Below, piece after piece: positions 1-6,679 of a DNA stretch of 16,907 nucleotides. The translations under genes and the position numbers were made by a program. The notes under the pieces were generated by a model. That model ran no database searches. It worked only from the letters and a program-made list of their open reading frames with translations, and had not been told where the DNA came from. Source of the stretch: Lachnospira sp. UBA4285 (lineage in GTDB: Bacteria > Bacillota > Clostridia > Lachnospirales > Lachnospiraceae); the NCBI GenBank assembly GCA_002394965.1, contig DGVL01000122.1, positions 1 to 16,907 of the forward strand, given 5' to 3'. Positions within the stretch are counted from its first letter, which is position 1. Every line of letters starts with the position of its first letter.

Positions 1-2
1 GG

Positions 3-56
3 ACCGCACAGATCATCCAGCACGAGTGCGATCATCTGGAAGGGATTGTCATATGA
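3..56 (+). CDS. def: peptide deformylase, C-terminal end only (partial)
   Basis: The first 17 complete codons read TAQIIQHECDHLEGIVI and then stop. HECDH fits the HExxH zinc-binding motif 3 of peptide deformylase, which removes the formyl group from the initiator methionine of new proteins; the two histidines bind metal and the glutamate is catalytic. The protein ends only a few residues after the motif, as in the short clostridial deformylases, whereas the E. coli enzyme has a longer C-terminal helix. Everything upstream, including motifs 1 and 2, lies outside the window. The stop overlaps the next ATG (ATGA). The identification rests on this one motif and its flanks. Confidence 0.8.
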   Translation, partial: TAQIIQHECDHLEGIVI

Positions 57-148
57 CTTCGACGAATCCGATTGACGAATATATTGAGGAGCAGAATCCG
101 GTTCACAAGACTAATCTTTATGCTGTGAGGAATACAAGCAGCTATTAA
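53..148 (+). pseudogene. 31-codon ORF, probable truncated DUF1801-like remnant
   Basis: An ATG overlapping the deformylase stop (ATGA) opens a 31-codon frame beginning MTSTNPIDEYIEEQNPVHK. The pattern IDEYI, a short linker, then LYAVRNT resembles the N-terminus of DUF1801 / YdhG-like proteins (typically an IDEYIAAQPE-like start followed by a helix ending VRxTI). Those proteins are normally over 100 residues; here the frame stops right where the helix should continue. A one-base shift near 137 would extend it by A-A-I-K before another stop. I infer a decayed gene left behind the deformylase. It could instead be a small real peptide or chance. Base composition here is more AT-rich than in the rest of the window. 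Confidence 0.4.
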
Positions 149-161
149 ATAATGGAAATTC

Positions 162-176
162 TGGTCATGCTGACCA
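162..176. repeat. short perfect inverted repeat upstream of the acetyltransferase
   Basis: TGGTCA-TGC-TGACCA is a perfect 6-bp inverted repeat with a 3-base centre, ending 32 nt before the proposed GNAT start codon. No T-run follows, so it is not a good intrinsic terminator. It may be an operator or chance. No convincing sigma-70 promoter was found in 149-208. Confidence 0.3.
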
Positions 177-208
177 TCGTGGTGAAGAAGTAAGAAAAGG
201 ATGTGTCT

Positions 209-778
209 ATGGAAATGACAACCAAGCGCCTCATTCTCAGATCCTGGGAGGAGAATGATGCCGCCGATTTATACGCGCTTGCGAGTGATCCGCAGATCGG
301 GCCGTCAGCTGGATGGCCGCCACATAAATCGGTGGAAGACAGCCTGCAGATTATCCGGAATGTCCTGCAGATGCCGGAGACCTATGCGCTGATTCGGAAG
401 GAAGACAACAGATTGATCGGCTGCGCGGGTTTTCGGATGGGCATGGATTCATGTTCAGAGAAACAGGACGAACCGGAGCTTGGCTACTGGATCGGAAGGC
501 AATTCTGGGGTAACGGCTATGCAACGGAGGCCGGAGAGAGGCTTCTCCGTCATGCGTTTGAAGACCTGAACAGCAACGCCGTATGGTGCTGCTATTACGA
601 TGGCAATGAGAGATCAAAGCGGGTACAGGAGAAGCTGGGATTTACCTATGTTCGGACAGATCCCAAAGGAGATACCCTTCTAGGTTATACACTTCCGGAG
701 ATAGAAAATGTCCTCAGGAAAGCGGATTTTGATGTATGCTGTAAAACTGTAGAGATAAGAAAGAGAATGGGAGAATAG
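209..778 (+). CDS. GNAT family N-acetyltransferase (RimJ/RimL type)
   Basis: A 189-residue protein of the Acetyltransf_3 group, which transfers acetyl from acetyl-CoA to an amine of a protein N-terminus, antibiotic or small molecule; the substrate cannot be told. It has the usual opening TKRLILRSWEENDAADLY (residues 5-22), the acetyl-CoA-binding loop RQFWGNGYATEA (97-108, fitting R/Q-x-x-G-x-G/A) and the late N-x-x-S-x-x-V-x-x-K-LGF helix (133-145, NERSKRVQEKLGF). A longer frame begins at GTG 203, but the AAAAGG Shine-Dalgarno at 195-200 lies only 2 nt from that GTG and 8 nt from ATG 209, so 209 is chosen. The gene is 3 nt from the GH28 gene and likely co-transcribed with it; no functional link between the two is evident. 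The C-terminal tail of about 30 residues has no recognised motif. Confidence 0.85.
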   Translation: MEMTTKRLILRSWEENDAADLYALASDPQIGPSAGWPPHKSVEDSLQIIRNVLQMPETYALIRKEDNRLIGCAGFRMGMDSCSEKQDEPELGYWIGRQFWGNGYATEAGERLLRHAFEDLNSNAVWCCYYDGNERSKRVQEKLGFTYVRTDPKGDTLLGYTLPEIENVLRKADFDVCCKTVEIRKRMGE

Positions 779-781
779 ATT

Positions 782-2413
782 ATGATTTTCTATCGCACAG
801 CTGAAGATTTTACGGTTCTGTACTGGGAGAAGCCGGAGGATGCCGGTAAATACACGGTATACCGCGTGGCAGGAGAAAACGGATTTTCTCAGGATGTGCC
901 TTTTACGCATGTGACAGTCACGGGACTAACGGCGGATTCTTGTTACCGGTTTACCGTACAGTACAATGCGGGGCCTGGAGAAGGAGAGAGAGACTTCTGG
1001 AAGATTCTTGGCAGCGTGACGGTCAGGACAGACAGAGAAAAAGAGAAGCTGGATGTGACGAAGGCACCGTTTCACGCCTCCGGTGACGGGAGTACTACGG
1101 ACACGAAAGCACTTCAGGCGGCGCTTGACGCATGCAGGCCGGACCAGATCGTCTTCATCCCGGCGGGCGTGTATAAAACCGGTGCGCTGGATGTGCATAG
1201 TGACACGGATATCTGCCTTGAGAAAGGCGCCGTTCTTCAGGGCACGAAGGACCCGGCTGATTATCTGCCGCTGATTCCCAGCCGCTTTGAGGGACTTGAG
1301 CGCCTGTGTTACCGGAGCCTGATCAATATCGGCAAGCTTGACAGAGCGGCGGGGGTCACCTGCCGGAATGTACGCATCTACGGAGAGGGAAAAATCCTGT
1401 CCGGCGGCGTGGAGCTTGCAAAAGCGCAGGCGCGCACCGAGAGGGAGAGGATCGCATCGGTAATTGAGAAGACGGATGTTGCAGCGGAGGGACTTGAGAA
1501 TGCCGGAACGCTTCCGGGAAGAGTCCGCGGGCGGCTGATCAATGTGTCCTGTGCAGAGCATATCTGGATTCACGGCATTACCGCCGGTATGGCGCCGGCA
1601 TGGAATCTGCACTTCATTTACTCCCGTGACATTGTAACCGATGCCTGTACCATTCTTTCATCAGGCGTGTGGAACGGAGACGGATGGGATCCGGATTCAT
1701 CTTCGGACTGCACGATCTTTGACACGACATTCTTTACGGAGGATGACAGCGTCGCGATCAAGTCCGGAAAAAATCCGGAGGGCAACAGAATCGGGATCCC
1801 GTCTTCGCATATCCGGATCTTTGACTGCCGCTGCAGTCTGGGCCATGGTCTGTGCATCGGAAGTGAGATGAGCGGAGGCGTGGAAGATGTTTCCATCTGG
1901 GACTGCGATATGCGCCGGACCTGGGCCGGGATCGAGGTGAAAGGGTGCCCGAAGCGGGGCGGATATGTTCGCGGCCTTTCGGTGCGGGACTGCTCTGTTT
2001 CGCACATTTCCGTTCACGACGCGGTTGTGAACATGGACGGCGAGGGAGCACCTGACATGCCGTTTTTCTCGAACTTTACCTTCCGGGATCTGCATATTCT
2101 CGGGCGGTACTTCGACAACAACGGCGGACGCAATGAGTGGGTCAACTGCCCGGCGATCGAGCTCATCGGTTTTGATAAAAAAGGGCATTCCATAACCGAT
2201 GTGTCCGTGGATAATGTTGAAATTGAGGAACCGGTGAAAACACGCGTGCCGGCAGGGACGACCATGAGTCCGACCGGCATGACGGTCAGTCCCATGGAAG
2301 TTTACGCCGGCAATATTCTCATCTCCCATACACAGGGCGTGAACATGAGCAATGTCCGCACGGTTCCGGCAGAGGAGGTTCCATCGCCGGTTGTGAGGGA
2401 TGACTGCCAGTAA
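782..2413 (+). CDS. glycoside hydrolase family 28 (polygalacturonase-like), cytoplasmic
   Basis: A 543-residue enzyme. Residues about 5-85 look like a fibronectin-III/beta-sandwich module; about 95-530 form the right-handed parallel beta-helix of GH28, which cleaves alpha-1,4-galacturonan or related uronides. The opening GDGSTTDTKALQAAL (101-115) is the pectin-lyase-fold entry motif. Active-site strands are visible: WNGDGWDPDSS (297-307, the NTDG equivalent with D300), EDDSVAIKSG (320-329, paired D321/D322) and GHG (354-356, H355). The usual RIK motif is GIEVKG (383-388): K387 is kept but the arginine position is a glutamate, which may mark a subfamily or different substrate. There is no signal peptide or membrane segment, so it probably acts inside the cell on imported oligosaccharides. 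Ribosome site GGGAG at 769-773 lies 8 nt before ATG. It shares a unit with the GNAT gene and ends at the hairpin 2437-2484. Confidence 0.9.
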   Translation: MIFYRTAEDFTVLYWEKPEDAGKYTVYRVAGENGFSQDVPFTHVTVTGLTADSCYRFTVQYNAGPGEGERDFWKILGSVTVRTDREKEKLDVTKAPFHASGDGSTTDTKALQAALDACRPDQIVFIPAGVYKTGALDVHSDTDICLEKGAVLQGTKDPADYLPLIPSRFEGLERLCYRSLINIGKLDRAAGVTCRNVRIYGEGKILSGGVELAKAQARTERERIASVIEKTDVAAEGLENAGTLPGRVRGRLINVSCAEHIWIHGITAGMAPAWNLHFIYSRDIVTDACTILSSGVWNGDGWDPDSSSDCTIFDTTFFTEDDSVAIKSGKNPEGNRIGIPSSHIRIFDCRCSLGHGLCIGSEMSGGVEDVSIWDCDMRRTWAGIEVKGCPKRGGYVRGLSVRDCSVSHISVHDAVVNMDGEGAPDMPFFSNFTFRDLHILGRYFDNNGGRNEWVNCPAIELIGFDKKGHSITDVSVDNVEIEEPVKTRVPAGTTMSPTGMTVSPMEVYAGNILISHTQGVNMSNVRTVPAEEVPSPVVRDDCQ

Positions 2414-2431
2414 TGGTGCAGATCTTCTGAT

Positions 2432-2460
2432 TTGACAAAAGTCCGATTTCAGACTAAAAT
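2432..2460 (+). promoter_or_regulatory. sigma-70 promoter for marR-MATE
   Basis: TTGACA (2432-2437), a 17-bp spacer and TAAAAT (2455-2460) form a near-consensus promoter. The predicted start is near 2467, about 100 nt before the marR ATG. The spacer is exactly the left arm of the inverted repeat 2437-2484, so any protein bound to that arm would block polymerase. Inferred target: the marR-MATE unit. Confidence 0.75.
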
Positions 2461-2484
2461 GTAATGGTCTGAAATCGGACTTTT
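2437..2484 (+). terminator. 18-bp perfect hairpin: terminator of the GNAT-GH28 unit and probable MarR double operator
   Basis: AAAAGTCCGATTTCAGAC (2437-2454) and its exact reverse complement (2467-2484) flank a 12-nt loop, and the right arm runs into TTTTT, so a transcript from GH28 would end here by intrinsic termination. Within each arm the 14-mer GTCCGATTTCAGAC (2441-2454; inverted at 2467-2480) is itself an imperfect palindrome, GTC-Y-GA-WW-TC-R-GAC, with 10 of 14 positions symmetric, the size of a MarR-family site. One copy fills the promoter spacer and the other covers the predicted transcription start. A transcript starting near 2467 would carry only the right arm and so escape the hairpin. 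The structure is seen directly; the MarR-binding role is inference. Confidence 0.8.
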
Positions 2485-2566
2485 TATATACACATGTCCT
2501 GTTTCCCGGGCGCCAGACATACGTCAGGCAGTGGTCCCGGAGATTATTGAGAGGCGGTGGAAGAGA

Positions 2567-3037
2567 ATGAAAGATCCTGTCTATGTTCCGGAGAAAATTC
2601 CGGACCAGCTTGAAGACTTGACAATTCATGCATTCAACCGGGTGAATACAGAGATCAACGCGCTTTATCATGCGGTTTCTGTAAAAGCCGGGATTTCTGA
2701 CAGTGAAAACCGGATTTTATATCTGCTTTTTGACACAGGAGACGGAATCACGCAGAGTGAAATACAGGCTGCGCTTTTCCTGAGTAAACAGACTGTGAAT
2801 TCAGCCATTGCGAAAATGTGCCGGGATGGTCTTCTGTTTCTTGCGGAAAAGACAGGAAGGCAGAAACGGATTTTTCTGACAGAAGGCGGGAAACGGGAAA
2901 TACAGGAAAAAATCGTGCCGCTTGTCAGACTCGAAGAGAGCATATTCCGTTCCTGGCCGCAGGAGGACAGAGATGTTTTCCTGCGGCTTAACGAGCGGTT
3001 CCGGGACGAATTTCGGGAAGGAATAAAAGATTTATGA
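2567..3037 (+). CDS. MarR family transcriptional regulator
   Basis: A 156-residue MarR protein: a dimerising N-terminal helix (about 12-45), a winged helix-turn-helix (ITQSEIQAALFLSKQTVNSAIAKMCRDGLL, about 61-90, cited here as a span), a wing with EKTGRQKRIFLTEGGK (about 94-109), then a C-terminal dimer helix. MarR proteins usually repress their own operon and release DNA on binding a small ligand. A longer frame from GTG 2531 is possible, but GAGGCGG (2551-2557) lies 9 nt before ATG 2567, so 2567 is preferred. The stop overlaps the MATE start by ATGA, so translation is coupled. Likely autoregulated through the paired palindromes at 2441-2480. It precedes the fatty acid operon, as FabT-type MarR proteins often do, but a MATE gene and a terminator lie between, and its sequence style fits an efflux regulator better. 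Confidence 0.9.
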   Translation: MKDPVYVPEKIPDQLEDLTIHAFNRVNTEINALYHAVSVKAGISDSENRILYLLFDTGDGITQSEIQAALFLSKQTVNSAIAKMCRDGLLFLAEKTGRQKRIFLTEGGKREIQEKIVPLVRLEESIFRSWPQEDRDVFLRLNERFRDEFREGIKDL

Positions 3038-4371
3038 AACGCAGCAGAATTCAGCTTTCGGACCATTTTACCTATGGTCGTCTGCTCAGATTTACTATGC
3101 CGTCGATTCTGATGATGATTTTTACCTCCATCTACGGGGTGGTCGACGGATTCTTTGTGTCAAATTATGTCGGGGCGCTGCCGTTTTCGGCCCTGAACCT
3201 GGCCATGCCGTTCATCATGATTCTTGCAGCCATCGGATTCATGTTCGGTTCCGGCGGCACGGCGCTTGTGTCCATGGAGCTGGGGATGGGGCACCGGGAG
3301 CGCGCCTGTGAGATATTTTCGCTCATCATCTACACGCTCATCATCCTCGGGACGATTCTCTCTGTCATCGGGTATGTCTTCGCGGAGCCTGTACTGCGGC
3401 TTCTTGGTGCGACGGACGAGATGCTGCCATATGCCATACTCTACACCCGCATCAACATGGTCGGACAGGTCGCGTTCATGCTGCAGTATCTGTTTCAGAG
3501 CTTCATGGTCACTGCGGAGCGCCCGAAGATGGGACTTGCCGTGACCATTGCGGCCGGTGTGACCAATATGTTCCTGGACTGGCTTTTCGTGGGCGTTCTG
3601 GGAGCGGGGCTGGCCGGCGCTGCCTGGGCGACGGTCGCGAGCCAGACGGTGGGAGGTCTGATTCCTCTGGTGTATTTTATCCTGCCGAATCACACGAAAC
3701 TTCGCATCGGAAAGACGCACATGGACGGAAGGGCGCTTCTGAAGGTGTGCACGAACGGCTCCAGTGAGCTGCTGTCCAACGCGGCGTCGTCCCTCGTCGG
3801 TATGCTCTATAACCATCAGCTTCTGGTGTACGCCGGATCAGACGGGGTCGCGGCGTATGGGGTGATCATGTACGTCAACTATATCTTCGTGGGAATCTAC
3901 TTCGGATATACCGTCGGCATCGCTCCGGTCATCGGCTATCATTACGGCGCCAGGAACAGGGATGAGCTGAAGAACATCTTCCGGAAGAGCATGAAGATGA
4001 TACTGACGGCATCAGTTGCACTGAGTGTGCTCGCCAAGCTTTCAACGGGGCTTCTGGTTCACATCTTCGTCAGCTATGACGCCGGTCTCACGGCGATGAC
4101 GGTTCACGGATTCAGGATCTACAGCACCGCTTTTCTGTTCATGGGATTTAACATCTTTGGCTCCGGCTTCTTCACGGCGCTGAACAATGGCCTTCTCTCG
4201 GCCATCCTCTCGTTTATGCGCACGGTTGTACTGCAGGTTGGCTCTATCCTGGTCCTGCCACTTCTGTTCGGGCTTGACGGTCTGTGGTCCGTCATCGTTG
4301 TGTCCGACGGGATATGTCTGATTCTAACGAGCTGCCTTCTTGCCTGCAACCGGAAGCGGTATGGATACTGA
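3034..4371 (+). CDS. MATE family multidrug/metabolite efflux transporter (MepA-like)
   Basis: A 445-residue integral membrane protein with about 12 hydrophobic helices, the normal size for MATE exporters, which expel cationic drugs or metabolites in exchange for Na+ or H+. Typical features are the opening LLRFTMPSILMMIFTSIYGV followed by VDGFFVSNYVG, the GSGGTALVSMELG stretch after helix 2, and the mid-protein loop between the two six-helix halves near residues 225-245. The style GxGGTALVSxxLG and GIAPVIGYHYGA resembles the MepA branch of Bacillota. Overlap with marR by 4 nt and shared promoter indicate a self-regulated efflux cassette. The substrate cannot be inferred. Transcription should end at the hairpin 4435-4470. 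Confidence 0.92.
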   Translation: MKRSRIQLSDHFTYGRLLRFTMPSILMMIFTSIYGVVDGFFVSNYVGALPFSALNLAMPFIMILAAIGFMFGSGGTALVSMELGMGHRERACEIFSLIIYTLIILGTILSVIGYVFAEPVLRLLGATDEMLPYAILYTRINMVGQVAFMLQYLFQSFMVTAERPKMGLAVTIAAGVTNMFLDWLFVGVLGAGLAGAAWATVASQTVGGLIPLVYFILPNHTKLRIGKTHMDGRALLKVCTNGSSELLSNAASSLVGMLYNHQLLVYAGSDGVAAYGVIMYVNYIFVGIYFGYTVGIAPVIGYHYGARNRDELKNIFRKSMKMILTASVALSVLAKLSTGLLVHIFVSYDAGLTAMTVHGFRIYSTAFLFMGFNIFGSGFFTALNNGLLSAILSFMRTVVLQVGSILVLPLLFGLDGLWSVIVVSDGICLILTSCLLACNRKRYGY

Positions 4372-4434
4372 GCGGCTGGTGAGCACTGCATCCCTGCCAC
4401 GCAGCAGCAAAATGGCAATATATGCTGGAGTTTC

Positions 4435-4470
4435 GGCCGGCGCGTGCGTCAAACACGCCCGGTCTTTTTT
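4435..4470 (+). terminator. intrinsic terminator of the marR-MATE unit
   Basis: GGCCGG-C-GCGTG (4435-4446) pairs with CACGCCCGGTC (4454-4464), with one bulged C and one G-U pair around the loop CGTCAAA, then TTTTTT (4465-4470). This separates the marR-MATE transcript from the fatty acid operon. Confidence 0.85.
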
Positions 4471-4544
4471 AATTTCAGAAATACTTAACGGACGGGGAAC
4501 ACTTCTGGAACGCTGCGGGGCGAGAGGCGGAACAGCCTGGTGTC

Positions 4545-4550
4545 TATAAT
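4545..4550 (+). promoter_or_regulatory. probable -10 box of the fatty acid operon promoter
   Basis: A perfect TATAAT at 4545-4550 lies 50 nt before the acpP ATG and downstream of the previous terminator. The expected -35 region (about 4522-4527, GAGAGG) is poor, and TG lies four bases before TATAAT rather than in the extended -10 register, which suggests dependence on an activator or tight control. Upstream are GGAAC words at 4496, 4507 and 4529 (11- and 22-bp steps) and an 11-bp palindrome ATTTCAGAAAT at 4472-4482. A 5-bp GC hairpin (4564-4577, loop GATG) sits in the leader just before the AAGGAGG ribosome site (4584-4590). No FapR- or FabT-like operator was recognised. Confidence 0.5.
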
Positions 4551-4600
4551 ACGGGCATAGCAGCCGGGGATGCCCGGGACCAAAAGGAGGAAGAGCAGCC

Positions 4601-4828
4601 ATGTATTTTGATTCCATCGCAAAGATTATCGCACAGCGCACGGGATGCAGCGTCAAGGATATCACACCGGAGAGCCGTTTCTCTGACCTTGGCATCGATT
4701 CGCTGGACACCGTCGAGCTTCTGATGAACCTCGAGGATGAGATCGGACAGGAGATCGATATCGAGGAGAAGGTCGAGACGGTCGGTGAGCTGGACAGACT
4801 TATCCAGGAAAAAGTAAAGAAGGCGTGA
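4601..4828 (+). CDS. acpP: acyl carrier protein
   Basis: A 75-residue acidic four-helix protein with the phosphopantetheine site GIDSLDTVELLMNLED; S34 carries the 4'-phosphopantetheine arm that holds the growing acyl chain. Length and motif are typical of type II fatty acid synthesis ACP in the cytosol. It is first in the ten-gene operon, with a strong AAGGAGG ribosome site 10 nt upstream, suiting a protein needed in excess. Partners encoded just downstream are FabK, FabD, FabG, FabF and FabZ. In many clostridia fabH precedes acpP; here it does not. Confidence 0.97.
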   Translation: MYFDSIAKIIAQRTGCSVKDITPESRFSDLGIDSLDTVELLMNLEDEIGQEIDIEEKVETVGELDRLIQEKVKKA

Positions 4829-4829
4829 C

Positions 4830-5774
4830 ATGATTCGCTCACAGATCTGTGATCTTCTGGGAATACGCTATCCCGTCTTTCAGGGTGGCATGGCCTGGAT
4901 TGCGGACGGAAAGCTGGCAGCCGCCGTCTCGGAGGGCGGCGGACTCGGGATCATTGCGTCGGGGAACGCTCCTGCCTCCTATGTGCGGGAGCAGATCCGG
5001 GAGGCTAAGAGAAGAACCGACAGGCCGTTTGGCGTCAACATCATGCTCATGAGCCCGTATGCGCCGGAAGTAGCCAGGGCAGCAGCCGAGGAGAAGGTCT
5101 CCGTCGTGACGACCGGTGCCGGCAATCCGTCCCGATATATGAGGATGTGGGAAGAGTCCGGCGTCAAGGTCATCCCGGTCGTGGCATCGGTCGGACTGGC
5201 GCGGCTCATGCAGAGGACGGGCGCCGCGGCGCTCATCGCAGAAGGCGGCGAGAGCGGAGGCCATATCGGGGAACTCTCCACGATGGTGCTTGTGCCGCAG
5301 GTTGCAGATGCGGTGCAAATTCCGGTCATAGCCGCCGGCGGGATCGCCGACGGACGCGGCATGGCGGCGTCTTTTATGCTGGGAGCCTGCGGCGTGCAGA
5401 TGGGCACGCGCTTTCTGGCGGCGCAGGAGTGCACGATTTCCACTGTCTACCGGGAAAAGATCCTGAAGGCCGGAGATCTCTGCACGATGGTCACCGGAAG
5501 AAGGCTCGGGCATCCGGTGAGGTCTCTTCGGACGCCCTTTGCCAGGGAGTACATGAAGGAAGAGTACGGCGGGGCCAGCGACGAGACGCTGGAGGCGCTG
5601 GGAACCGGCGCGCTGCGCCGGGCTGTTGTGGACGGGGACGCACAAAACGGATGCTTCCTCGCGGGACAGTCTGCGGCGATGGTGAAGCAGGTGCAGCCGG
5701 CCGCACAGATCGTCCGGGAAGTGACAGACGAAGCGGAGAGAATTCTGCAGGGAGCCGGAAGATGGGTAGAGTAG
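4830..5774 (+). CDS. fabK: enoyl-ACP reductase II (FMN-dependent FabK)
   Basis: A 314-residue TIM-barrel flavoprotein of the nitronate monooxygenase/FabK family that reduces trans-2-enoyl-ACP to acyl-ACP, the last step of each elongation round. Visible features: the N-terminal YPVFQGGMAWIADGKLAAAVSEGG segment (cited as residues 14-37), FGVNIMLMSP (67-76), the signature EGGESGGHIG (138-147) with H145 corresponding to the catalytic histidine region of pneumococcal FabK, and the FMN phosphate site AAGGIADGRGM and GVQMGTRF. It starts 1 nt after the acpP stop, with AAGAAGG as ribosome site, and overlaps fabD by 13 nt. Position directly after acpP in a fab operon makes FabK much more likely than a nitronate monooxygenase. 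FabK rather than FabI generally means triclosan resistance. Confidence 0.95.
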   Translation: MIRSQICDLLGIRYPVFQGGMAWIADGKLAAAVSEGGGLGIIASGNAPASYVREQIREAKRRTDRPFGVNIMLMSPYAPEVARAAAEEKVSVVTTGAGNPSRYMRMWEESGVKVIPVVASVGLARLMQRTGAAALIAEGGESGGHIGELSTMVLVPQVADAVQIPVIAAGGIADGRGMAASFMLGACGVQMGTRFLAAQECTISTVYREKILKAGDLCTMVTGRRLGHPVRSLRTPFAREYMKEEYGGASDETLEALGTGALRRAVVDGDAQNGCFLAGQSAAMVKQVQPAAQIVREVTDEAERILQGAGRWVE

Positions 5775-6679
5775 CATTCCTTTTTTCCGGGCAGGGCGAC
5801 CAGTACGCCGGCATGGGAAAAGAACTCATGAGCAGACCGGAAGCGGTGGCTGTTTTTCACGCCTGCGACAGGATACGTCCGGGTACATCGTCGATGTGTC
5901 TGGCAGGGCCGGAGGAGGCTCTCCGGAAGACGGTCAACACGCAGCCCTGCCTGTTTGCGTATGAGATGGCAGCGGCGGCCTGTCTTATGGCAGACGGGGC
6001 CAGACCGGAAGCAACGGCTGGTTTTTCGCTGGGAGAAGTCAGCGCGGCGGTCATGGCCGGAGTCTTCAGCACACAGGACGGCTTCCGAGTTGTGTGCGAG
6101 CGCGCAGAACTGATGCAGAAAGCAGGCGAAGGAAGACAGACGTCCATGGCGGCGGTCCTGAGACTTTCCGCCGACAGGGTGCAGGAGCTCGCGGAAGCTT
6201 TTCCGGAGGTCTGGCCGGTGAATTTCAACTGTCCCGGGCAGATCAGTGTCGCTGGCGATGCCGGACAGATGAAGAAATTCATAATCCGGGTGCGTGAGGC
6301 CGGCGGAAGGGCCGTGATGTTAAAGGTGGGCGGTGCGTTCCACTCCCCCGTTATGACACCGGCAGCACAGGCTTTCCGGGAATTTCTGGCAGGCGTTGCG
6401 GTGAAAGAGCCGGATATCCGCCTCTGGTCGGACAGGACAGGGTCCGAATACGGGACGGGCGCAGAAGCCATCCGGGATACGCTTGCCTCTCAGATCGATC
6501 ACCCGGTTCTCTTTGAAAATCTGATCCGGGATATGTGCGCGAAGGGAATTGATACATTCGTTGAGATCGGACCGGGGAAGACGCTCACGCACATGGTGCA
6601 GCGGATCGCCCCGGAGAAAATGGCACTGCACTACACGGAATACAAAAAGGAGAGTGTGGGATTTGAGCAAGACTGTTAG
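5762..6679 (+). CDS. fabD: malonyl-CoA:ACP transacylase
   Basis: A 305-residue enzyme that moves malonyl from CoA to AcpP. It has the oxyanion motif SGQGDQYAGMG (9-19, Q11), the nucleophile elbow GFSLGE (87-92, S89), R114 in VCERAELM that binds the malonyl carboxylate, NCPGQISVAG and the catalytic H194 in GGAFHSPVM. The canonical elbow is GHSLGE; here the histidine before the serine is phenylalanine. An open frame continues upstream from 5762 without family similarity, so the start at ATG 5762, giving MGRVAFLFSGQG, is clear from homology; it overlaps the end of fabK by 13 nt in another frame, suggesting translational coupling. Confidence 0.95.
   Translation: MGRVAFLFSGQGDQYAGMGKELMSRPEAVAVFHACDRIRPGTSSMCLAGPEEALRKTVNTQPCLFAYEMAAAACLMADGARPEATAGFSLGEVSAAVMAGVFSTQDGFRVVCERAELMQKAGEGRQTSMAAVLRLSADRVQELAEAFPEVWPVNFNCPGQISVAGDAGQMKKFIIRVREAGGRAVMLKVGGAFHSPVMTPAAQAFREFLAGVAVKEPDIRLWSDRTGSEYGTGAEAIRDTLASQIDHPVLFENLIRDMCAKGIDTFVEIGPGKTLTHMVQRIAPEKMALHYTEYKKESVGFEQDC

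Noticed and set aside
1697..2671. Long minus-strand open frame across GH28 and marR
   Set aside because: Mirror frame of GC-rich genes on the plus strand; histidine/arginine-rich with no domain and it crosses the terminator hairpin.
2567..3037. marR as a FabT-type repressor of the fatty acid operon
   Set aside because: It is coupled to a MATE gene, has its own paired palindromes, and no copy of that palindrome was seen near the acpP promoter.
4340..4549. Small plus-strand ORF between MATE and acpP
   Set aside because: It overlaps the MATE 3' end and runs through the terminator and the operon promoter.
5147..5761. Open frame continuous with fabD that extends 205 codons upstream inside fabK
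   Set aside because: The upstream part is arginine/glycine-rich out-of-frame translation of fabK with no family similarity; FabD begins cleanly at 5762.
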